NCBI GenBank assembly: GCA_045643185.1
Contig: JAZUKH010000037.1
Location: 1-7,553 of the forward strand
Direction of reading: 5' to 3'
DNA length: 7,553 bases
Source: RGIG464 sp045643185
Lineage (GTDB): Bacteria > Myxococcota_A > Bradymonadia > UBA4248
In this document: positions 1 to 4,244 of the stretch, piece after piece
Position numbering within the stretch: the stretch's first letter is position 1
How the letters are laid out: every line of letters starts with the position of its first letter
Notes under the pieces: model-generated
Told to the model about the DNA's origin: nothing
Databases searched by the model: none
Seen by the model: only the letters and a program-made list of their open reading frames with translations
Made by a program: the position numbers and the translations under genes

Positions 1-1
1 C

Positions 2-385
2 ATCGTGTCCGGACATGTCGATGCGACCGGTTGTGTTAAATCGGTCGAAAAGAGCGGTGAATGTCTCAAAATAGCGTTTTCGGCTCCCGGTTCGATCTTG
101 CAGCTCGTCGTCGAAAAGGGATCCATTGCCATTGATGGCGCGTCTTTGACCGTCAACCGCGTGTCGGATGAAGATTTTGAGATCATGTTGATCCCACATT
201 CTCAGTCTGTTTTGTCGTCCGATTTTTGGCAGGTTGGTCGACGCGTGAATCTCGAAACCGATATCCTTGGCAAATACGTTCAAAAACTGCTGTCTTGCAC
301 CCAATCGCCGAGTCGTGGTATAGTGGAAGACGGTCCGTCGGTCACCATGGAAACATTGCGTGAGGCGGGTTTTTTAGGATATTAA
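2..385 (+). CDS. ribE: Riboflavin synthase (alpha chain), C-terminal part, cut by window start
   Basis: This enzyme dismutates two molecules of 6,7-dimethyl-8-ribityllumazine into riboflavin and the pyrimidine intermediate, the last step of riboflavin synthesis in the cytosol. The reading frame is open from the first base of the window. It begins inside the family motif G-H-x-V-S-G-H-V-D, here seen as IVSGHVD, which opens the second lumazine-binding barrel. The 127 visible residues then show KGSIAIDGASLTVN, the IPHS motif, VNLETDILGKY and the usual C-terminal M-E-x-L-R-E-A-G-F. Family members are about 200 residues with two duplicated barrels, so roughly the first 90 residues lie upstream of the window. 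The GTG at position 5 is an internal valine codon, not a start. The next gene begins 106 bp later, and ribD would be expected upstream from the usual operon order. Identification is secure; only the 5' end is missing. Confidence 0.95.
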   Translation: MVSGHVDATGCVKSVEKSGECLKIAFSAPGSILQLVVEKGSIAIDGASLTVNRVSDEDFEIMLIPHSQSVLSSDFWQVGRRVNLETDILGKYVQKLLSCTQSPSRGIVEDGPSVTMETLREAGFLGY

Positions 386-491
386 GCCTCTTAGTCGGAG
401 CGAACCGTGTTCGCTCTTCGCGTCTACAGTTATTTTTTCGCGACTCGCTCGCCCTTAAATCATGACGCAACGGGAGGCACGAGGAAAAGCG
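386..491 (+). promoter_or_regulatory. Leader between ribE and ribBA with competing hairpins
   Basis: The 106-bp gap contains a perfect 7-bp stem, GAGCGAA (398-404) with TTCGCTC (410-416), and a T-run at 433-438 that lies too far downstream for a canonical terminator. A second TCGCTC at 445-450 could pair with the same GAGCGA, and AGTCG (393-397) is complementary to CGACT (441-445), so alternative folds exist. I do not see the conserved sequence blocks of an FMN riboswitch. A ribosome binding site GAGGAAA (481-487) sits just before the ATG at 492. The region may be a partial terminator or an attenuator; this is inferred from base pairing only. Confidence 0.3.
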
Positions 492-1601
492 ATGTTAACA
501 AAGATTGAAGACGCGATCGAAGTCCTGAAACAAGGCAAAATGATCATTTTGGTCGACGATGAGAATCGTGAGAACGAAGGTGATCTGTGCATGCTCGCTG
601 AATTTTGTGAGGCGAAAGACATTAATTTTATGGCTCACTACGGTTGTGGTCTGATCTGCCTGACGATGACGGAAGAACGCCTTCAGAACTTGGGGATCGA
701 GCCCCAGGTGGCGCAAAACACGAGTCGTTTTCACACGGCATTTCGCGTGAGCATTGAAGCGGCGAAAGGTGTGACGACGGGCATTAGTGCCGCCGACCGA
801 GCGACGACGATCCGCACGGCGGTCGCCCCGGATTGCAGACCCGAAGATCTTGCCCGTCCAGGGCACATGTTTCCGATCGCGGCCCGTCCAGGTGGCGTGC
901 TCGTCCGCGTTGGGCAGACGGAAGGCAGCGTTGATCTCGCGACGCTTTGTGGCTGCAAAGTGCCTTCTGGTGTCATTTGCGAGATCATGAAAGACGACGG
1001 CACCATGGCGCGCATGCCCGACCTCGAGGTTTTTGCGCAGATCCATAACATGCCCATTGTGACGATCGCCGACCTCATCGAATATCGTTTACGTAGTGAA
1101 TGTTTGGTCAAACACGTCAAAGACGAAGTCGTGCGCACCGGCTACGCTGAAGGATTTCACGCCCACGTGTTCCAAAACACCGTGGATGGCGCAGTTCACC
1201 TTGCTCTGACCTATGGCTGGGACAAGGCGAAAACGCAAACGCCGCTTGTTCGCGTTCACTCGGGGGAACTTTGGGTCGATGCTTTTGCGCTCGATGATTC
1301 CAAAGACTCCGTTGTGTCGGCGGTGAAACAGATCCGCGAGTGCGGCTGCGGTGTGTTGCTTTATATCGCGTCGGAATCCGGTTCGTTGATCCAGGCGATC
1401 GATCGCAGCGCCAAGCGCGAACTTGATGAGGAGGCGATCAACCGCATGCCGCCTGAACTTCGTTTTTATGGCACCGGCGCCCAGTGTTTGCGCGCGCTCG
1501 GCGTCTCGGATATGCGTTTGCTCACCGATCAACCCAAAAAGATGACGGGGCTCGAAGGATTTGGTCTGCACGTCGTCGAATACGTTTCGTTCAAGGCATA
1601 A
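492..1601 (+). CDS. ribBA: 3,4-dihydroxy-2-butanone 4-phosphate synthase fused to a degenerate GTP cyclohydrolase II domain (RibBX-like)
   Basis: The RibB half (residues 1 to about 203) converts ribulose 5-phosphate to formate and the four-carbon precursor of lumazine. It shows DDENRENEGD (22-31), GVTTGISAADR (93-103), RPGHMFP (122-128) and DDGTMAR (168-174). The metal-ligand histidine of the GHTEA motif is Gln142 here (GQTEGS). The second half (about 208-369) aligns with GTP cyclohydrolase II, keeping RVHS (254-257) and the LLY strand. By alignment with E. coli RibA, the three zinc cysteines (54, 65, 67) are Glu259, Ser270 and Asp272, and QEGR is Ser-Glu-Ser-Gly (294-297). That half should not hydrolyse GTP. 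Such vestigial fusions are known in proteobacteria as RibBX, where the second domain has no cyclohydrolase role. An in-frame ATG at 462 would add ten residues but lacks a ribosome binding site, whereas GAGGAAA precedes 492. The product is 369 residues. ribH follows after 21 bp. Confidence 0.93.
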   Translation: MLTKIEDAIEVLKQGKMIILVDDENRENEGDLCMLAEFCEAKDINFMAHYGCGLICLTMTEERLQNLGIEPQVAQNTSRFHTAFRVSIEAAKGVTTGISAADRATTIRTAVAPDCRPEDLARPGHMFPIAARPGGVLVRVGQTEGSVDLATLCGCKVPSGVICEIMKDDGTMARMPDLEVFAQIHNMPIVTIADLIEYRLRSECLVKHVKDEVVRTGYAEGFHAHVFQNTVDGAVHLALTYGWDKAKTQTPLVRVHSGELWVDAFALDDSKDSVVSAVKQIRECGCGVLLYIASESGSLIQAIDRSAKRELDEEAINRMPPELRFYGTGAQCLRALGVSDMRLLTDQPKKMTGLEGFGLHVVEYVSFKA

Positions 1602-1608
1602 CATCAAT

Positions 1609-1615
1609 AAGGAGA
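1609..1615 (+). promoter_or_regulatory. Ribosome binding site of ribH
   Basis: AAGGAGA lies in the 21-bp gap after the ribBA stop, 7 bp before the ATG at 1623. It is a near-consensus Shine-Dalgarno sequence, consistent with independent and strong translation of ribH from the shared mRNA. Confidence 0.8.
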
Positions 1616-1622
1616 ATAAGCC

Positions 1623-2087
1623 ATGCCAGTGATCCATGAGGGAATTCTGAATGCACAAGGTAAAAAATTCGCGATTGTCGTCACGCGCTTCAATAGCTTT
1701 TTGACCGATCGTCTGCTTGAAGGTGCGCTCGACACGATCCATCGCCACGGCGGCGACATTGAAACGCTTGATGTTTACAAAGCGCCGGGGTGTTTCGAAA
1801 TTCCTGTGCTCGCCAAAAAAATTGCCGCGAAAGGCGGCGTTGATGCCATCATTTGCTTGGGTGTGTTGATCCGCGGCGATACACCGCATTTTGACTATAT
1901 TTCTTCGGAATGTACCAAGGGCATCGCTCAGACCGCCCTCGAATATGGTTTGCCCGTGGCTTATGGCGTCATTACAGCGGATACGCTCGATCAGGCTATT
2001 CACCGTTCGGGCACCAAAGCTGGGAATAAGGGCTCCGAAGCTGCGCTCGCGGCCATCGAAATGGCTGATTTGTTCAAAAATATTTAA
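1623..2087 (+). CDS. ribH: 6,7-dimethyl-8-ribityllumazine synthase
   Basis: This enzyme condenses 5-amino-6-ribitylamino-uracil with 3,4-dihydroxy-2-butanone 4-phosphate, the product of the preceding RibB, to give lumazine, the substrate of RibE. The 154-residue product has the usual family length. Visible motifs are RFN (22-24), the APGCFEIP segment (54-61; VPGAFEIP in most relatives), GVLIRGDTPHFDY (80-92) with the catalytic histidine at 89, PVAYGVIT (111-118), and RSGTKAGNKG (128-137) with the phosphate-binding arginine at 128. The protein normally assembles into pentamers or 60-subunit capsids; which one applies here cannot be read from the sequence. The start is fixed by AAGGAGA just upstream. 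The gene closes the riboflavin block. After the stop come a T-rich stretch and the foldable element at 2098-2206. Confidence 0.97.
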   Translation: MPVIHEGILNAQGKKFAIVVTRFNSFLTDRLLEGALDTIHRHGGDIETLDVYKAPGCFEIPVLAKKIAAKGGVDAIICLGVLIRGDTPHFDYISSECTKGIAQTALEYGLPVAYGVITADTLDQAIHRSGTKAGNKGSEAALAAIEMADLFKNI

Positions 2088-2097
2088 TTTTTGCGAT

Positions 2098-2206
2098 AAC
2101 GCTGTGTCGTTGGCCCTGCCAGGCGAAGGGGTAGCGGCGTATTGGCGGAGCCAATAGCCGCGTAGGGGGAGACTTCCCCCTTCACAAAAAAAACTTTCAC
2201 AGCGTT
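2098..2206 (+). repeat. Foldback intergenic element with 9-bp terminal inverted repeat (MITE-like or structured RNA)
   Basis: AACGCTGTG (2098-2106) is the exact reverse complement of CACAGCGTT (2198-2206), enclosing 91 bp. Inside is a hairpin of 12 paired bases with one bulged G, GCGGC(G)TATTGGC (2134-2146) against GCCAATAGCCGC (2150-2161), with a GGA loop. Next is AGGGGGA (2164-2170) against TCCCCCT (2175-2181), followed by a run of eight A. An upstream GAAGGGG (2125-2131) could pair instead with CCCCTTC (2177-2183), so two G-tracts compete for one C-tract. TTGCG occurs near both edges (2091-2095 and 2205-2209). No T-run follows either hairpin on either strand in terminator orientation. It could be a small non-autonomous repeat, a REP-type sequence or a leader RNA of nusB. 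It holds no plausible gene. Confidence 0.5.
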
Positions 2207-2241
2207 GCGTGACAACATCTTCACACAAAATGGTAATAAAT

Positions 2242-3195
2242 ATGACGACCAATAACTCAAACTCGAAAAATATCGAATTGCCGGATGAAGCGTTTTCGCA
2301 GACGCGTTCTGCGGCAGCAACGTTGATCTGTCTGAATCGCGAAAATCCAGAAATGGACGTGAATATGGCGGTTTCCCAGCTCAAAACGGCATATCCCAAG
2401 GCCGATTTTGAGGTCGTGGATGATTTGGTGAAAGGGAACGGCGCGTTTTCGGAAGTGACGGATGACGTGATCAACAAGATCCTTTCGCTGACGCACATTG
2501 ATGGTTATGAAGTAGTGCCGTATCGTGAAGCCGTGATGACAGTGCTGATCCGTGACTATTTGTCGTCGCTTCGTTCGCCGTCGGCGTCATTGGCTGAAGA
2601 TGCGATCCAGCGCGTGACGGCGAAATTGGGCGAAGATTATCGTGGTTCGACCAAGAATGCCGCGCAGCTCGTGGCCGGTCAGCGTACCCGCATTCGTAAG
2701 TGCGTGCGCGCGCTTTCGTTGGCTGCGCTCTACAATATGCACTATCGCAATGATTCAACGATCGAGAAGATCATGCGCGATGTGGAGCAGCTTTTAAAGC
2801 CGTATGTTGATGACAATGCGCTGCTCGTCGATCGTTTTCCGGTTGAAGAATTTACCGATAATCAAGGTGTGCTGAACGAACGTGGTAAATTTGCGCTGAA
2901 TGAGACGCGCAAATTCGTCATCGATTACATTCCTAAACGTGATGAAATCGATACGATCATTCAGAATTCGAGCCGCAAATGGAGTTTGGGGCGCATGTTG
3001 CTGATCGACTTGAGCATCATTCGGATCGCGACGTACGAGCTGATGTTCACGAAGGATCCGCAGCCGACGGTGTATATCAACGAAGCGGTGGAGCTTTCTA
3101 AGCAGTTCGGTGCTGAACGCAGCCGTAATTTTGTGAATGGCATGTTGCAGCAGATCGTGGATGACAACCACCTCAAGGATAAAAATTCGAAATAG
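2242..3195 (+). CDS. nusB: Transcription antitermination protein NusB with an N-terminal NusB-like extension
   Basis: NusB binds the boxA RNA together with NusE (ribosomal protein S10) and supports antitermination and processing of rRNA transcripts. The C-terminal domain (about 148-306) is clear NusB: R-x-x-x-R-K-C-V-R-A-L-S-L-A-A-L-Y near 150-164, DLSIIRIATYEL (256-267), INEAVELSKQFG (279-290) and FVNGML (297-302), matching E. coli [25 protein letters not shown]. E. coli NusB has 139 residues but this product has 317. The extra N-terminal part (about 18-145) looks like a second, decayed NusB fold: EDAIQRVTAKLG (119-130) plus NAAQLV (139-144) line up with the NEAVELSKQFG...GMLQQIV segment of the C-terminal domain. 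Start is uncertain: ATG 2242, ATG 2230 and GTG 2209 are in frame and none has a good Shine-Dalgarno. nusB after ribH is a common order in proteobacteria. The C-terminal identity is firm; the duplication is inferred. Confidence 0.88.
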   Translation: MTTNNSNSKNIELPDEAFSQTRSAAATLICLNRENPEMDVNMAVSQLKTAYPKADFEVVDDLVKGNGAFSEVTDDVINKILSLTHIDGYEVVPYREAVMTVLIRDYLSSLRSPSASLAEDAIQRVTAKLGEDYRGSTKNAAQLVAGQRTRIRKCVRALSLAALYNMHYRNDSTIEKIMRDVEQLLKPYVDDNALLVDRFPVEEFTDNQGVLNERGKFALNETRKFVIDYIPKRDEIDTIIQNSSRKWSLGRMLLIDLSIIRIATYELMFTKDPQPTVYINEAVELSKQFGAERSRNFVNGMLQQIVDDNHLKDKNSK

Positions 3196-3216
3196 TTAAA
3201 GCGATTCATCGGTTAA

Positions 3217-3244
3217 CACGAGGCGAGGGGCAACCAGCCTCGTG
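3217..3244 (+). other. Hairpin between nusB and the lipoprotein gene
   Basis: CACGAGGC (3217-3224) and GCCTCGTG (3237-3244) form a perfect 8-bp stem with a 12-base loop, 21 bp past the nusB stop. No T-run follows, so it is not a standard rho-independent terminator. It may be an mRNA-stabilising 3' structure, a rho-dependent end or a regulator of the next gene. Confidence 0.4.
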
Positions 3245-3297
3245 GGAATATCCTGTGGATCAGTTTGCGTCGCATTGCGGCGCATGGTTATTTCGTC

Positions 3298-3954
3298 ATG
3301 AAAGGCTTAATTTCAGCGCTCATCATATTTATGATTTTTTTGACGGGTTGCATGCCGTTCGTTGACGAAGGCGAATCGCCTTCGGCGTTTGAGCGAGCGA
3401 TGGCAGCGGACAGTCAGAAGATGCATTATCGCCCGGTGCACCGTGGTGAACCGCGTTGGGTGATCGTGGATCACGGCAACACGCTTGTTTTACGGACCGG
3501 TTCGGGGGTGCACCTTCGCACGAGCGCGCGCCGTGCAGAACATCGTACGGTGATTCGCAAAGACGGTTTGATCGTCGGCAATGTTGTGACCAGTAATGGC
3601 GTAGTGACGTTCAAACCGATCAATCGTCGCGATGAAAACGCGAAGGACGTCTCCATTACGTGCGCCTCTCATGACGTTGCGATCTTGAATTCCGAAACGA
3701 GCCAGCTGCGCATTACCTTTAATGCGGCTGATACGCAGGCTGAATCGGATGCGTGGCAGGTTCGTCGCTATGCTCGTCACCGTCTTTCGGTCGAGCCTCG
3801 TGCAGCGCAGTCCGATGTCAAGGGCGAGCCGCTTGAAGTGCCCTTTAATGCCTTGGGAACGTTGATTTTTAACAGTGATGATCAAATGCCGTTGAACGCC
3901 CGTTTTGCGCTCGCGAGTTATGTGACCTCCTATAAATTTTCGTGCGGCGACTAG
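3298..3954 (+). CDS. Predicted lipoprotein of unknown function
   Basis: I do not recognise this family. From ATG 3298 the 218-residue product starts with a short basic end, a hydrophobic stretch (about 4-15) and the lipobox L-T-G-C, with Cys18 as the lipidated residue after signal peptidase II cleavage. Position +2 is methionine, not aspartate, so by E. coli rules it would go to the outer membrane. The mature part has no further membrane segment. It looks beta-rich with many alternating valine, threonine and arginine residues, and has only two other cysteines (in ITCAS and the C-terminal FSCGD), which could form a disulfide. An in-frame TTG at 3265 would add 11 residues; neither start has a convincing Shine-Dalgarno, and ATG 3298 gives the more typical signal peptide. 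It stands alone between nusB and the tRNA on the same strand. The lipoprotein call is good; the function is unknown. Confidence 0.75.
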   Translation: MKGLISALIIFMIFLTGCMPFVDEGESPSAFERAMAADSQKMHYRPVHRGEPRWVIVDHGNTLVLRTGSGVHLRTSARRAEHRTVIRKDGLIVGNVVTSNGVVTFKPINRRDENAKDVSITCASHDVAILNSETSQLRITFNAADTQAESDAWQVRRYARHRLSVEPRAAQSDVKGEPLEVPFNALGTLIFNSDDQMPLNARFALASYVTSYKFSCGD

Positions 3955-3963
3955 TTGCGTTCG

Positions 3964-3982
3964 TGCGCTATAAGCGCGTTTT
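3964..3982 (+). terminator. Weak candidate rho-independent terminator after the lipoprotein gene
   Basis: GCGCT (3965-3969), loop ATA and AGCGC (3973-3977) form a short GC-rich stem that a T-G pair can extend by one. TTTTATT follows directly. It lies 10 bp after the lipoprotein stop and before the tRNA promoter, the right place for a terminator. The short stem and T-run make it weak. Confidence 0.4.
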
Positions 3983-4015
3983 ATTCAACAATTGAACAAA
4001 CTGCGTCGAATTTCG

Positions 4016-4054
4016 TTGCCAAGCGTTTTTCAGTGCGATAGAATATGCGCGCAT
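4016..4054 (+). promoter_or_regulatory. Sigma70-type promoter of tRNA-Leu with GC-rich discriminator
   Basis: TTGCCA (4016-4021) and TAGAAT (4039-4044) each match the sigma70 consensus at five of six positions and are separated by the optimal 17 bp. The bases after the -10 box form the palindrome ATGCGCGCAT (4045-4054), giving a GC-rich discriminator of the kind found at stringently controlled stable-RNA promoters. Transcription should begin near 4051, about 30 bp before the mature tRNA. Confidence 0.7.
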
Positions 4055-4081
4055 TATGAAGCTAGGAATAGCTGAGTAATC

Positions 4082-4166
4082 GCCGGGATGGTGAAACTGG
4101 TAAACACAGTGGACTTAAAATCCTCCGCCTTAACCTGGCTTGCGGGTTCGATTCCCGCTCCCGGCA
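4082..4166 (+). tRNA. tRNA-Leu (anticodon UAA)
   Basis: This class II tRNA decodes UUA. The acceptor stem GCCGGGA (4082-4088) pairs perfectly with TCCCGGC (4159-4165), with discriminator A at 4166. The anticodon loop CTTAAAA places TAA at 4116-4118. The T arm is GCGGG-TTCGATT-CCCGC, and the long variable arm (GCC...GGC), typical of leucine tRNAs, lies between about 4126 and 4141. The anticodon stem GTGGA/TCCTC has one U-U mismatch at its second pair. The 3' CCA is not encoded, so it must be added by tRNA nucleotidyltransferase. A strong promoter lies upstream and a terminator directly downstream, so it forms a single-tRNA transcription unit. Confidence 0.96.
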
Positions 4167-4171
4167 CTCAT

Positions 4172-4204
4172 AGGGAAAATCCTTCTGGATTTTCCCTTTT
4201 TTTT
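4172..4204 (+). terminator. Rho-independent terminator of the tRNA-Leu unit
   Basis: AGGGAAAATCC (4172-4182) and GGATTTTCCCT (4187-4197) form a perfect 11-bp stem around a TTCT loop, followed by an eight-base T-run (4197-4204). It begins 6 bp after the mature tRNA end and ends 40 bp before the helicase start. A frame open across the tRNA and this hairpin is not coding; the helicase begins beyond it. Confidence 0.93.
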
Positions 4205-4244
4205 ATCTGGCGCGTGTCGCTTGAGAACCATGGAAGGTGAGCCA

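Noticed and set aside
386..491. FMN riboswitch before ribBA
   Set aside because: None of the conserved RFN-element sequence blocks is present, only simple hairpins.
2134..2192. Rho-independent terminator after ribH
   Set aside because: The hairpins are strong but are followed by a run of A and not T on the + strand, and the minus-strand order is also wrong.
1089..2498. 469-codon open frame on the minus strand
   Set aside because: It lies antisense to ribBA, ribH and nusB, all firmly identified, and its translation has no recognisable domain. It is a composition-driven shadow.
4140..4244. Upstream in-frame extension of the helicase
   Set aside because: It would overlap the tRNA 3' end and the terminator hairpin; the ribosome binding site and family start support ATG 4245.
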